A DNA stretch of 64,000 bases from Polytrichum commune (GCA_950295325.1 OX485805.1:8310501-8374500), one strand, 5' to 3'. Positions 23,580 to 37,068 are shown, counted from the first letter of the stretch. Translations and numbers: made by a program. Notes: generated by a model from the letters alone, not told the origin.

Positions 23580-24070
23580 ACAACACAGCGTTGCTTTTAA
23601 CGACTTAGACTACACCGTTTATGGTATTTAGTGGCACATGCATAATAGAGTCACTTACACTATTTTGAGGCGTATGCTAGGTTACACTAATGATCAACTT
23701 CATCAAGAGTGTCACCTCATGACACTTGGCATTCAAGTGCGCTTACTAATATCTTGACATGAGCCTGCTTAATAGTGTTGTGGGCTGTATGTCAACGTTA
23801 CACAATGATCTACACGTTGATTAAAGTGTACACAAATGACACTTGACATTAGTATTGTGCTCAAGAGTATTCTCTAAAATGTAAACACATGACACTTGTC
23901 AGTAGTGTCATCAATACAATCATACTCCTCTTGCATACTTATCATTTCAAGTATGCCAATGTGCTATTATACTAAATTTGTTAATGTAAATAAATTTACT
24001 TATATTGACAAATTGTATCATATCGGCAATTAGTGGATGTGACACTTTAAGACATCTAGTTTAGGCCTTC
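23580..24070 (+). repeat. Degenerate tandem repeat, ~120-bp unit
   Basis: Units share GTTACAC.AATGATC, TCATGACACTTG.CATT and AGTGTTG/AGTATT landmarks, best seen at about 23690-23810 and 23811-23905. The copies are much diverged. They may be the decayed core of a mobile element. Confidence 0.45.
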
Positions 24071-26033
24071 GCATATAATGTACATCACACTAACATCATA
24101 ATAATTTTCAATGAAATCTAAAATAAATCTTCATGTTCAAATTTAAAATTGATAGAATATGATAATTTAAAATTTATTCAGCCCCTCAAAGTTCTTCTTA
24201 TAATAATTTGTATTTTGAGCCATTATAAAATGTGCCATGAGGAGGCTACATACCAATCACCAATAAAAAAATAAAAATAATTATGTTCTATAAAATTTAT
24301 ATGAATTTTTGATATCTTTAAACAAAACAATATTTTTTTAAAGGTCTTGGCCGAGGACACTTGTAATTCAATTTTATTTTTAACATAAAAAATAGGTAAT
24401 TTTATTATCATATATCTCAATATAATATAAAGTTACATTCTTAAATCCTCTATCAAAGGCCTAAAGATTGTGTCAAATTAAAATAATTTGCAAAAATCAC
24501 TATAATTAACCCTAAAATATCTTAAACTTAAATATTTTCATGTTCATAAAACAAAGAAGAATTGTCATCTTAGGTTCCACTTTTTGCCATCAATTTGATG
24601 AGTTTGAAGATGATTTTTTTTTAAAAATAATCGTTAATGCATGAGTCTCATTATCATTAAATTAGAGACTTTTTTTTTTAAGCATTTCATTCCTTAAATT
24701 TTACAACATAAAGCAACGAGAGTTTATGAGAGTCAATCAATTAACAACATGTTACAATATTTGACCAAACATAGTCAAGCTTCCTTCAACTTATTCTATG
24801 TAAAGTCAAATTGTGTAAGTTACATATCATAATGTTGACTATGAATCCCTATTTTGCAGTGCTTTCATAAAGTGAAGGTGTGGAGCATATCATAGTAGGC
24901 AAAGCCTCCCTATCCAAAAGTATATTACTACACATTGAAAGTTACAATCTTTGCATTGCAATGACATAAGTTAAAATAATACGATCATTGATATTTATAG
25001 GGCATAGAATAACCCACGAGTCTTCTACAAATGGGGACAAGAGAGATCAAGAAAGACACAAAGTAGATTTATATGAATTTGATAATGATTTCATTGCTTG
25101 TAGTGGCAATAAACAACAATTGATATTCTTGGTAGTTGCAGGGCATTGGATAGCCTATGAGATTGAAGATTAGTAAAGGCTAAATCAATATGAGACAAGA
25201 GTATCGACAATCTTTGTATTGTAATGATAATTATGCAAGAGGATAATTTAGAATGTGTAGGATGTTTAGCTGTTGGTTCATAATCGCAATGATGTAAGAA
25301 AAAATCTAGCATGAAATACAAATCAATTAAGAATTATCACAATTAAAGTCCCAAAGCTTGAACATTATAATTCATGATGATTTTGAACATATTGAAGTTT
25401 TAATTGTTGAAGTGTATTATCATAAGTCTTGTGCATACGTCAATTTTTTTGAAAATTAAAAGAAATCTAGGTTTTATTTATTTATTTAAAAATGTTAAAT
25501 TAAAAAAAATTAATCATTGGATTTTTGAAAATTTGTAGGTATTGCACACAAAACTAATAATTTAATTCATTACTTGTGCAACTAAACCAATCTACAAAAA
25601 TAAGATCAAATGCTCATACTATCTACTATAATTAATTGTAAAAATTATGTTAAAAAAATTTACACATAAAAATCAACAGTCAGTTTGAAAAACACTAGAT
25701 TGCAAAGCTATCAATAACAATTGATAAAATGCAAGTATAAACATTCATACACATATTTAAATATCTAAGAGAAGACATGTGTACCAAAAAATACTTCAAT
25801 TTTTAATTTAATTATTTTTAATCATCTTTATATAATAATAATCATCATCATCATCATCATTATTTAATTTGTGAAATCATATTTGTGCCATGTGAAAAAA
25901 AATACAAGTGGATTGAATATTTTAAATCAAATCTATAAGATAAAGGATTAAAAGGTAAAGGTGCATTAGTACATTTAAACATGAAAGAAAAAAATTTAAA
26001 GTTAAGAAGTTAAAACTTATATATTTTTATATT

Positions 26034-26065
<32 letters not shown>

Positions 26066-26674
26066 GCACTTTTCAAAATATTGAATCATTGGTTGTTGTG
26101 AAACAACTTCAACAATTTTCCTTGATGCCTAATATACTCACATGGAGCCCATACATGAGCTCCTTGTATTGAAAAACCATACTCGTAATGCAAGCTTCCA
26201 CAAGAATCATTTATGCCATTGTTCTTCACCAACTACTATAGAGGCATAATCATCTTATCTTCATCAATTTAACTGCTAGTGAATACTCCTTCCTCTTGAA
26301 TTATCAAGGAACCATCCAAACTCTAGTGCTTGCAGGAATCTAGTTGGCCTTCAGTTTCAATAACAACCAGGTGCTAACGCTTTCACATTTATGGACTCTG
26401 ATGTCATCACTAATTATTTTTGCTCAACAAAACTAGCGGGTGCCAATTATGTTGAACTCAAACCCACCAGTTGTTCACATAAAAAAAATTTAAGTGTAAG
26501 GATGAAGAGCTCTAGTTAACACTACCCATGCGCACTACTCTGAACCAGTTCACCAACCTTCCAAGTTGGATAGTACTCTAATGAAGCTTATAAATTAAGG
26601 CAATTGCACAACTCGTTCGTAATATGTGAAGCAAGAGAATCTAGTAATCAAGTGAGGGAAGGGATATGAGCATA
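24071..26674. other. Very AT-rich stretch with microsatellites, no gene
   Basis: Long runs of A and T with almost no coding potential. Simple repeats include (ATC)n at about 25839-25862 and (GT)n(AT)n at about 26034-26062. The frames at 24223-24420 (-), 24988-25173 (+) and 25091-25321 (-) are ordinary AT-rich noise. Confidence 0.6.
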
Positions 26675-26682
26675 CTGGGAAG

Positions 26683-26909
26683 CAGTGCCGGGGGAGTTTT
26701 TGGGCATAGTCGGTCAAGATCCTAGTGATTCTAAATCCAACCACTTACATGTTGACATCTTCCAGTTTTGCTTCATTCATTCAAGGTAGATTCTTCTATA
26801 GATTCCTCTAAACTGATCGGTAATTCTCCTGAAGTCTCGAACTTCTATCGGTTATTCTCAAACCCAACTGGTTCATCTGTAACTAACTGCCGGATCTCCC
26901 CAAGCCCTG
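26683..26909 (+). mobile_element. hAT-like MITE family A, best-preserved copy
   Basis: The 227-bp copy is bounded by CAGTGCCGGGGGAG at the left and CTCCCCAAGCCCTG at the right, imperfect inverted repeats starting with the CA typical of hAT elements. It is flanked by a perfect 8-bp duplication CTGGGAAG (26675-26682 and 26910-26917). The interior has GTCGGTCAAGATCCTAGTG and TTCATCTGTAACTAACTGCC. It has no open frame of note. Confidence 0.92.
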
Positions 26910-26917
26910 CTGGGAAG

Positions 26918-28894
26918 GAATGATGAGTTTGGCATGATAGTGTTGGATAAGAATGCATTTTACGAAACTGAAATGCATTGTATTGTGACACCATCTGCAC
27001 AGCAACTTAATTATGTTTAGATTATATTCAGGCATGTCGGTCAGTACAGTGAAGTGAGTTCAGTATGCATATCTCAGCTTGTGGAGGTGGTGTCAACCCT
27101 GATTACATTTCCATCACCACGAATTGGTGGAATATTGTTAAGGATTTGCAGACAGGAGTCGAGTCTCGTTCAGAATTATTGAAGTTAAGCTATTCTTTGA
27201 AGTTTTTGGGTGCTTGCATCTAGTTGCATTTGCAACAGACTGCGCACTGCAATTTGTGAAATGCCAGGAGACCTTCTCTTCAAAGGATCAATACACTACA
27301 TGCAGTTGTTACAAACTCTAAATGGCTAACTGCTCAAAACTTATATTATGATCAGACAATGAGTTTGATGAAGTGACTTGTACTTAGGATAGTATCTTTA
27401 GTAAATTGATTTCTTCAAAGAGTGTAGACTCAGTTCATCTCACATGCATGTGTTTTGGATATGTTTTGTTCTAGAGAATATACTACATGTACAATGTGCA
27501 CAGCAACATTCAACAATGTAGTCACTACAAGGATCTTGTGATCACCCCATTAGACCATGTCGGTGGGTTTGATATTTTCACACAAAAGTGGGAGAAAGTG
27601 GTTGAAGCCATGATTGTGATTTCTTGCACAATTAGGCATCTTCACTATATGCTTCCCGAGTAGGGGGCCTTCAGTGAGGTGAATCATGTCAAATTTATAA
27701 TATGCATAAAAGTAGATTTGAAATAAAATTACACTCTCACTTAACATGATTTAGATGTGAAATAAATGTTCCAAATTTGGAGAGTTCAAGTGAGCTCTAA
27801 CATGAGGCAATAGCACTTGTCCCATAACCTTGCTTAGTGTGCCCATTTCAGGTTCACATATGAGCTTGTGGCTATGATAAAGGTGAAGAGTCCCTCATTC
27901 ATGCCAACATTAGTCTAGGTTGGTGTTGTTTCTTATGTCTATGCTTCCCGGGGTGGGGAACCACTTTTGAGCTCATTTGAGGAGCTCAAGCGAGCTCAAA
28001 GATGGTTGTTATCATAAGGATCATTATTGTGGCCTACATTAATAGGAAAATTTAGTACACCTCATTGAGTTTGACCTCTCATTTTGTGGTACCTTAATAT
28101 CTCATTGTAAGCATGGCAACTTCAAAGTGATCAATAAATTGGTTAACAACCTCAATATGTGTATGTGTCATGAATGGATGTGGTGGCTAGGCTAGCTACT
28201 TGGGAATGGTGAGGTCCCACACTCAAAACCCTTGGCCAACCTCCTTAGCATAGTCATGCAAGCCTAGGTAGGCCATACATCGGGCAGTGAAGGCCCTAAC
28301 CTAAGCTTATGAATTAGCGGTTTTTTGGTTGAGTGGACCTAATGATTGCAATTTATTTTATTATATGCAAACTTTCCCAATTTAATGTTACACTATGGGT
28401 GGGTGTTATCATTAATTTTGTCCCATTGCATTACACCATATAATACTACATAAATGGACCAATGATATCCATAATTTCCACCTAAAGTGCTCAATTTGCC
28501 AACGACTTGACCATGTGATCCTTATAATGAGTTGTGGATGATCTTCAAGAACAAGTCATGTGCACTCCTCATTATCTAACTCTTCAGCATTGAGACTAAG
28601 TGTCAAGCTTGGCGGGCATCTGGACCAATCACCTCGCTTCATGCATTATCCAGGAGCGACAATTCAACTTCAACTTTTGTAATGATTATTAAGTGATGGC
28701 AAATTGGTGCTACAATGAGGATTGACCTTTATAGAAAAGGGAGGAGGCTTGTGGAGGATTGTGCACCTGAAGAATGGTATTTGCCTTTGAGAAAATTAAT
28801 TCAATATTAATCTAGGATCTACCTGCTCAACGAGGTGGTGCAAGAAGTGTTATAAGAAAGGTGAACTATGCCCTTATTTAATAAGGTAGACGTA
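26918..28894. other. No gene seen
   Basis: Intergenic. Short inverted phrases such as GCCAACATTAGTCTAGGTTGG (about 27909-27929) and paired GAGCTC-rich motifs at 27786 and 27970 hint at old MITEs. No termini could be settled. Confidence 0.4.
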
Positions 28895-29240
28895 AGTTAT
28901 TTGGAGACTTTTCTCTTTGAATCCACTTCTCATAGGATGATATGAAACACGCAATTAGTTTGGGGCTTGTTTGGGATGATTAGCAAATCCAAATCATGCC
29001 CCTAGCCATTAATTCATGGTGTTTGGAGCTCATATGCATATCTTATTCATTATCAACGTGAAGAATTCATTGCTCAGTAAGTGGTCATATAGGTCCCCCC
29101 CAATAATGTTGACTAGTGAACCTAGAATGATTAGCATGTTTTAAACATATAGTCCAATCTCTTTTTGAACACACATCTTTTAAGTGTTTGTTCTTAGATC
29201 CACACCTAACCACATATACAATAAGAAACCAATGGTAGGA
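28895..29240 (+). repeat. Dispersed repeat family C, copy 3
   Basis: A well-preserved copy with TATGAAACACGCAATTAG, GATTAGCAAATCCAAATCATG, TCATATAGGTCCCCCC and TTTTAAGTGTTTGTTC in the family order. Confidence 0.75.
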
Positions 29241-30367
29241 GGTAGAAGAATGGATTAAGAAGGGCTAGGAGCAGTTACAAATTATTTCACCAAGATAAAT
29301 AACCAAAGCATACCAAAATTGGTTGCCATCTTGGGGCTAGGTGATGTTGACTTGATGTCCCCGTCATATTGCCAACATGCACTCACACATTTGCTACTTG
29401 TAGCCAAAGGTTTGCCACTTGGACAAAAGGGGCTAGTAGAGTTTTTCCCAATCTCAAAATCCTAGCCTTCAATTTTGTAAAATACATGGAAGGTGGGATG
29501 GCTACATCTAACAATTTCCAAGTGATACCCTCAGCCCTAACCCTTCCTTAGTCAATCCCCCCCCCCCTTTCCCTTTATTGCATATTGTGTGCATAGCTCT
29601 CTAGTAGCCACCGTAGCCTCATTTCTAAGATATGAGTTGGTTGGGAGGCGAAGAAAGTCAAGGACTCAAAACTTGAGTTCAACTACTACTTAAATTAGAT
29701 ATCCATTGCTCATGGTCTCTAAAACTAATTCATCCTCATGGCCATTGCTTTGATGAACTTGTATCAACTCATAGTTGCGTATGTATAAAAATATCTTGAA
29801 AGAGAAATTCATTTTTAGACATAGAACTGCAACATGTAGAGACGATATAAAAATATCAAGAAAATGGGGAGCTCACTCCCTGAAATATTTGCATGAATAG
29901 GAATTTTCAAATGGCATAAATGAGCTGCATTTCCAAGATTCAGGTTTACCATATTGAGGAATAGGCCAACAATTCTTGGGGATGAATCCTTGACAGTGTG
30001 CTCATGGAAATTTATGGAGGTGTGGGATAATTGACTTATGTGTTGATCTTGATTTACAATGTAAAGTTGCATCCAAGTAAGTTCCACTCCAAAGCTTACT
30101 GTAGGCATGATCAAACTTGGACATAAACATAAAGAGCTAAGGGAAATATCAACGAGGTATAACAGAATTTTATTCAGTCAAAGATCGAGCTTGACACACC
30201 AAAAACATGACCTTGCTCATAGAGTTTGGTTCAGTTTGGTTGCAAGATAACTTAACTTAGTAAGCACAATTACTCTTCCAGAGCGATGAATCTGGTTCCA
30301 CGAGAGTCAACATAAGCCTCCTTGATTCTGGCCCATGGATACTGTATCAGGAAGTTCCTGGTTTCCA
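29241..30367. other. No gene seen
   Basis: A C10 run lies near 29560. The frames at 29369-29551 (+) and 29815-30114 (-) have no recognisable domain. Confidence 0.4.
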
Positions 30368-30575
30368 AGAGAACCTACTGCTAGACGTTACAGATGAACC
30401 ATTTGAGTTTAGCAAAACAAACGAGTTGAAGTTCAGGACTTCAGGAAATTATCAATCATTTTAGAGGAATCCATGGAACATATGGCAAGTTAACAATTGA
30501 AAGGAAAAACTGAAGATCACAACATCATGTAAACCGGCTGGTGGACTTGGAAGCATTAGGGTTTGACCGATTGTT
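30368..30575 (-). repeat. Degraded MITE family A copy
   Basis: Reverse-strand copy: GTTACAGATGAACCATTTGA, CATTTTAGAGGAATCCATGG, CATTAGGGTTTGACCGATT. The right terminus does not match the family end, and no target duplication is visible. Confidence 0.65.
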
Positions 30576-32789
30576 CTGAAGACACGGCTTGATTCTTCTT
30601 TGTGGAACATCCAGAAACATGTGCAACTTGGGAGAGGGGGGATAGTTTAGTGCAAATTTGACCTTTTTAGGTTGGTGGCCGATTCATTTCAGATGACTTG
30701 GACCCAATCGATTCCTGGTCTTTGGAGTTAATTTAGGTGTCTTATCAACTAAATATAATAATCTTTGGGTTGCATATTGTTTTAGATCTTTTATGGTGGA
30801 TGAACAAGAGGTACAATTGTATGCGACAATTCCTTCTCTCATAGTTGCTGCAACTTTTAAGAGTAATTTTTTTCGGGTGCATAAGCTATATTGAATCTCT
30901 TATTTAGTGTGGTCTCCACATCATTGATGATGGATCCATGTTCTTTGTCTTGCAATCAGTGAGTTTGGTCCTACATGACCAGTCACGAAGACTGCGAGTT
31001 TCATTAACATGGCATGCCGATTTTAATGCCACACTAAATTAGATGTTTAGTGTGGTTATTGACTAATGTAGCACATTTCAAAACTCTTTGCACTAAAACA
31101 TGAAGAAATGACCTCGCAAGGAATGGCGAAAGCAATGAAAAAAACATTGGTGTTAGAATGAGGACTACCAAGTGAAGTATTGCCAAATTCAAGCTCAATG
31201 TTGGTAAATTTGGAGTAACTGACCTGCCAAAAGTAAATACTTGACACATGCTATTGTTGGGTGGACATAAAGTCCCTTGAAGCTCTACTACATGAGAACT
31301 GCACTGCATATGGGAATCTACTTCAACATATTGATCATTGTGGACAAACTAACACCAACTACTCACCGAATATGGTATGTTATAAAATCTTTGTTATATC
31401 ATCATGCATACATAGTCAATAAAACATAATTTTTAAATGAACATAACAATCTATAGATAATATTTGTTCCTGAATTGTGGAGGTGACAAATGTCAAGTAA
31501 GCATTTGTGAGCCGGTTCCATTATAAACCAGTTAAGAGCGCACTCCCATATTTGAATTAATCTTGAAATAATTAACTTTGTTGAATCAAAATTATCCATG
31601 TGGCAAGATATAGCATAACTAAACATGATCAAGAAGAGTAGTTAAAACAATCCAGAGGCCATCCGAAATGGTTTCAAAGCTTGGATGCAAAAACATATTT
31701 GGTTATCAATAATCAATGTTGAATGTGACTATAAGTCTTTTTCATTTCCTCCTTGACCTAAGTTATATAATATACTAAGTTCGTTAAACTAAACCCATGT
31801 ATGTAGACGAAATGATTTTAAAGCTTGGTGAGGGCATGTGGAAATCAACGTGTTTGGGGGTTGTACATTGAGCCCCTTAATAGACCTTTAGAGGTTCAAT
31901 TTTATGTCAAGTTCATCAAGTCCTTGCCATGACATTCTATATATTTATTGCAATGTCTAACATGAACTCTTTGCCATGACCGCGTTGCTTCTTCCTTTGC
32001 ACGTGTTGATACATGGTGGTTGCTTGTATATCAAACTCATCTTGTCGGCAACAATAAAGGGCATGGGTACACAACCCCCTTTTGTGAGAGATGTGCCACC
32101 CTCTCCAATATCCACTACATGTTCCTATTCAAGGGACTCTGCCATTTACCATCCTGCTCTTTTTAGTTTTGAAGCTTCAACACCATGATGCGCTCCTTTT
32201 GTAGCATTACCCAATGAGGGACTTCCTTGAGTATCTCCCAACTATGCAAGAAGGCGAAAGCATGTTTCTTTTGTATGTTTCCTATTGACCTACTTGTGAT
32301 TGTAGACCATTCTTGATTTCTTCCATATATGAACCTTATGGTGGGACACTGGTGTCCCATAATACACCAGTCAAACCCAAAAGCCCGTGTCGACATCAAA
32401 AATGATTACTTGAAGGCGATCAAAGCCGCATTGAGATTATCCAACATCATGTGCACATACTGATGTTTGAAGTTGGTTTTCATTTTTGATCACTTACAAA
32501 ACCAATCGTTAAGGAGGTTCCGATTTATTTGGGACACATGTGTCCCGCCATAAGGTACATATGTCATGCCAAACCTCATCCAGTGCCATAACTTGTGCCC
32601 ATCATCTATTGAACTCGTGAGTGTTGTATTGGATAGACGACCACTTTGACTCCAAACTCCCCAAGGTATGCTCCTCGTGCCATTGCTTTTTGAGATTGAA
32701 GTGTTTTGTAATTCTTTCCAAAATGTGTCCTTGCACATGTTGTTTCCATCTAAGGTATGTGGGTGTTATTTGGTTAATTTTTTATGTTC
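30576..32789. other. No gene seen; one 27-bp palindrome
   Basis: A perfect inverted repeat CCACACTAAA-(7)-TTTAGTGTGG lies at 31029-31055 and matches the termini of element D. The frames at 31034-31309 (-), 31976-32188 (+), 32163-32399 (-) and 32490-32738 (-) have no motif I recognise. Confidence 0.4.
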
Positions 32790-33200
32790 TCTGACTTCTA
32801 CTAATGGGTCTTAAGTGGTTACTTTTCTTAATCAGACCTCTAGATTTGAATGGTATATGGTTCCGTGTGGATCAAAGAGCAAGCATCATAAAGACACATG
32901 TTTAAAAGAGATTGGACTATGTCTTCAAATATTAATAACTACTCTACGCTAAATAGTGAGCACAATCAGGATGACCTATGTATCTAGTTAAGAAATCAAA
33001 AAACATGCACTACCCATAACCATAACTAGATCCCGGGAGGTCCGATTTTCAATCCAATGATTGCAAATGTTTCATTGTAGATTTGTGAATGCAATTCAAG
33101 TTTTGTTGTGTAGTTCTAATCCGTAGAACTTGGAGAATATGAAAAGGAACCACATAACACCCACATACCTTATATATACTATGTACCGAGCCAACCCATT
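32790..33200 (-). repeat. Dispersed repeat family C, copy 4
   Basis: Reverse-strand copy: TTTCTTAATCAGACCTCTAG, AGACACATGTTTAAAAGAG, GATTGGACTATGTCTTCAAA. Its far end is diverged. Confidence 0.55.
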
Positions 33201-34085
33201 GAAGTGCTAAGCTATAAATAGGTACGAAGTTAAAAAGGGTCCTTCCAAATTGGCTATATATCCAAAGAAGAGTTCAAGTTCTTTCTTGCATACCTGGAGG
33301 GTGGACTCTCCATTGGACACCTAAATGGCGTGCGTGAGTCACTATGAAATTAAACCCCCTATACATGAGTAGTTCACAGAAGAAAAAAATTGTATACGTA
33401 CTAATAATAGGCAAGAAAATGGACTCATGTATTTATACTGGGCTTTTCAATCTAATGTGATAAGTGCCTCCACTACATATACAGAACATAAATTATGAAT
33501 TATTTATGCCTTTATTACATGTAAAATCCATGTTCACTGTATAATGAGAAAGTCATTGAATATTTTTTCATTTATATCATGTAACTCAATGATTACATCA
33601 AATAAACGAAGACAAGAGCACAATAACTTAGCCATAATTTGGAAAGCAAAACTCAAGAAAGCCCATGAGCACTCCAAGAACCTCTACCTTGTCCTAGATC
33701 CCAAATGCAGACTCTTCTTCATATATGATGTAAATTGTAACATACAGATTCAAGTTTAGCTTAATTTTTTGGGGAGACAATTGGACTAAATAATATTAAG
33801 TTACATATATTTGCAAACTCACAATTCATTTGCATGGAACTGAGGACTAGGTGTAAGTAATTTGTTGTGCTTTTTTTGGGCAAACATATATAATCCACAA
33901 ATACAATCGATGTAATTACCTCCAAGGCAACTAAGTTTATAGACATGTTTACTTATATAAACAATGTTACCTCCATTCGCACCATACTTGTGACATACCT
34001 AGATTGAAAGATATAATGTTTAAACATGCAAGAAAGAGATACTAACCACATTTTGCTATACTTAGCATGTGAGCAAATTATGTTT
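33201..34085. other. No gene seen
   Basis: AT-rich. The frames at 33544-33759 (+) and 33761-33946 (-) carry no known motif. Confidence 0.4.
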
Positions 34086-34194
34086 GGAGTTAAACAACTC
34101 CACGGAAGGAATTGGGTCAAACAACCCAAGAAAGAATGATGCACAAGGGCTAGACAACCCACGAAAGAATTGTGTACAGGAGTTAGACAACTCC
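34086..34194. repeat. Array of four short palindromes
   Basis: Four spaced hairpin-forming words occur at a ~28-33-bp interval: GGAGTTAAACAACTCC, GGGTCAAACAACCC, GGGCTAGACAACCC and GGAGTTAGACAACTCC, with AGAAAGAAT-like sequence between the middle ones. The stems covary (GGAGTT/AACTCC versus GGGT/ACCC). The array lies directly next to a family C repeat copy. Confidence 0.6.
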
Positions 34195-34510
34195 TAATCG
34201 TAGAACTTTGTGTTGGAGTTAGGTGTGGATCTAAGACGAACACCAAAAAAGTTGTGCTAAAAAAAACATGGCACTCGTTTTTATTAATAGAAATTCTTGG
34301 CTTAATAGTCAATATGATTGGGTAGAACCTATTTGAAAACTAAATCATGAGAAAGAGAATCTTCACTTTCATAATGATTAAGATATTAATCATTTGAGCT
34401 CCAAAAATAAGAGAAAATTAGCTACGTATGAGCTACGGGCACAACTTAGATTTGCTAACCATCTTGCACTAATCATGTGTTTCATACCCTACAAGAAGTG
34501 GGTGCATAGC
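34195..34510 (-). repeat. Dispersed repeat family C, copy 5
   Basis: Reverse-strand copy: AGTTAGGTGTGGATCTAAGA, TTAATAGTCAATATGATTGG, TTTGCTAACCATCTTGCACT, GTGTTTCATACCCTAC. It is the intact counterpart for reading the nested insertion at 39.4-40.2 kb. Confidence 0.65.
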
Positions 34511-36727
34511 TATAAATATCCATTTAAGACCTACTTATTCTATGCAATATGGCGAATGAGTAGCCTTGCTCTAGAATTGTCACATTGCCATTGAGCTATG
34601 CACAATAATTGCTTGAATAAGTTCAACTTTTATGTATATTTTCACATGTTTTACGTACTAATTTATTGGCTATGTCCCACACTTGGATTAGAGGCATTGT
34701 GGAAACACCACTTGAGCAGGTATAGGGAGTGGAGAATGAAATGTAAGGTGAATGCAAAAGAGTAGAGTAGGAGGTGAATAAGATAGAACCTCTCGTGGAA
34801 GTTGCTTGTTAATTGTAGGTCACACCAACTTTGAACTATCCATGCTAAGTTACTACACTAATGATCCCAATTAGTGCATGTTACTATTCAAAGTTATGTA
34901 GTGTTCTAAATATTTAATGAGAATGTAATATTTTACCAAGAAAAATCATTTATGTTTTATAATGTCCAAACAACCTATTGAACTTTCATTAGTAAAAATT
35001 AAACTCCTGAGTAAGATGTTTTTGCACTGCGTAACTCCAAATAATAACACACACTAATTGCGATAATCATGTGTAGCAATCACCAATCTTGGTCTAGTGA
35101 TAGGCATGGCCTTTTCACTTGTGCCATCCATGGCCATGGCCGTGGCCATCATAGACAACAAATGCCTACTGGCTATAGTGACCACATACCAATCAAATAT
35201 AAAGGTTTGATAAAGAAAGCGAGCCACTTAACCCCTAATGTCCTATGCAACCATAATGCGGTCGTGAGCAATTCGCTCTGATCCCTTTGACACTAGTTTG
35301 GATGGTTTTTTGACTATTTCAACTACTCCTCTTGTTCATATTCAACTTTGCTATGTTTTGCCAAGTGAATAATTTAGATTCAACATAGCTAGCTATTTTT
35401 GGATTAATTCAAATATGGGAGTGTGCTCTCAACTAGTTTAAATTGGAACCAGTCCATGAACCAAAACTTGACATTTGTTACCTCCATGGTTTAGGGGTAG
35501 CATATCCTAAACAAGTTTTTTTGTTGATCCCTATGTTCCCAAATGATTTGAAAATTTGCATGACATTCAAACGCAACATATCCTAAACATCTACCGTTAA
35601 AATTTCTTAGTTGGACATGTGTTGGTAGGTGTAAATCCATGTTGAAGGTGCACAGTTGTGGCACCGCTGCCTCAAATTGCAAAGCTTCCCCAAAACTCAC
35701 AAAATAATGGTTTCGAGATTTGTGAGCTAACTTGAGTAGATATATTGCCCCTCTTTTGCATGAAGGTAACATTCTATCCTTTGGAGACAATTTGAGTGGA
35801 GGTTTGATAAAAAAAAAAAAAAAAAAAAAAACCTATTCAAGACCACTATGAACATTCCTATTATAATCTCCTACACAATGGAACTTCAACGTTTGAAAAC
35901 TGGAAGGTGAATAATCACCTCTAAGTTGCAAATATCTGCATGGTTGGATTTGTCAAAACAACTTTAGATCTTCAGCTATGATCGCTGAATTTGAGGTCAC
36001 ATTTTTAGGGCAGATTTGAGGGAAATTGGACGACGTGTGAAGTTAGGGGTTAAGATCCATCTACCTCATGGCGATGAGCATGCACATCATTGACAAGCCA
36101 TGCCTATACATGGCCATGGTCGCCTCGCGTGGCCGGTCCCGTTTGCACCACGGTGATCGACTCCTCGCCGTGCAAATCACTGTGCAATCATTCCTTTCAA
36201 TTAACTTGAGCATATATGTGACGGAGGCATGCTGGAGGAGCAGTGGAGTGTTGGGACAATTGTGCACGGGACCCACAATCCATCAGATACTGTAGGTGTA
36301 GATGCGACTTGGCTATTTCTAGGATGCATTTGTAGGTGATTCACATTTCGGACGCTGCTTTTGTGAGGTGTTTGTTTTTTGTTTTTATGTTTCTGGTGGC
36401 GTCTTCTTCCGGTAGACCTTCCTCCTCCGTTCGGCCCCACACACCTGGTCCGCAACTCGCTCCCCTGATCTGGGGATTTGTCAATCTGCAAGGGGTGGAG
36501 ATCGGACAGCCATAGCTTCGTTTCTTTCGTTTATTGTTTGTGCAGTAAGCAAGTTGAATTCCAGAAGGGATTTATGAACTTTTGCATTTCGTACCACATC
36601 ATCGTGTAGGTCTTTGACCCCTGAATATTCTTAACTTACTTGTCGGCCAAGTGCAGTTGTGTGCGAAGAAAGGAGGGGTAGGTAGATAGAGAGAGACAGA
36701 GTTACGTGATAAATTTGACTTCACTTC
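34511..36727. other. No gene seen
   Basis: A run of 23 A's lies at 35809-35831. Two similar CATGGCCATGG-containing stretches (about 35120 and 36090) are GC-richer than their surroundings. The frames at 35491-35790 (-) and 36201-36491 (-) are unrecognised. The last few hundred bases probably hold the promoter of the transporter gene, but no TATA box is clear. Confidence 0.4.
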
Positions 36728-37060
36728 ACTTGCCTCCGCCAGTGCTTGTCGCTGTGAGGGGAAACTGTTGTGTTGCTGTTTCATTGAGAGTCTTGGGGGA
36801 AGTTTGCAGGAGATTTTCGAAATTTTGCTCTGCGTGTTAGTTGGGGTTTTAGTGTTGTGAGAGGCTGAAGGGATAGGGTTATCTTCCCTCACCTCCGTCA
36901 TTGCTCGCTGATGTGAAGTTTCATTGAGAGTTTTGTGGAAATTTTGCAGGGAGTTGGAAAATGCGGAACTGCATGTTGCTTGGGGTTTTGGTGTTGTGAG
37001 TGGTTGAAAGGAGAGGGTTATCTTTCTTTCCCTAATCTCCGCCACTGCTTGCTGCTGTGG
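36728..37060 (+). repeat. Tandem repeats in the leader of the transporter gene
   Basis: Two and a fraction units of about 145-160 bp, starting near 36728, 36890 and 37036. Each begins with a CTCCGCCAGTGCTTG-like phrase, then GTTTCATTGAGAGT, TTTGCAGG, TTGGGGTTTT.GTGTTGTGAG and AGGGTTATCTT. The third unit runs into the start codon, so these units probably lie in the 5' untranslated region or core promoter. Confidence 0.8.
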
Positions 37061-37068
37061 TCATTCAT

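Noticed and set aside
34086-34194. CRISPR-like array
   Set aside because: The repeats are 14-16 bp, few and imperfect, in a plant nuclear context with no cas genes.
36599-37045. 148-codon minus-strand frame opposite the transporter leader
   Set aside because: It is explained by the tandem leader repeats on the plus strand; repetitive and without a domain.
37057-37068. GTG at 37057 as the start of the transporter
   Set aside because: It only extends the frame by four codons into the leader repeat; the ATG at 37069 gives the usual family start.
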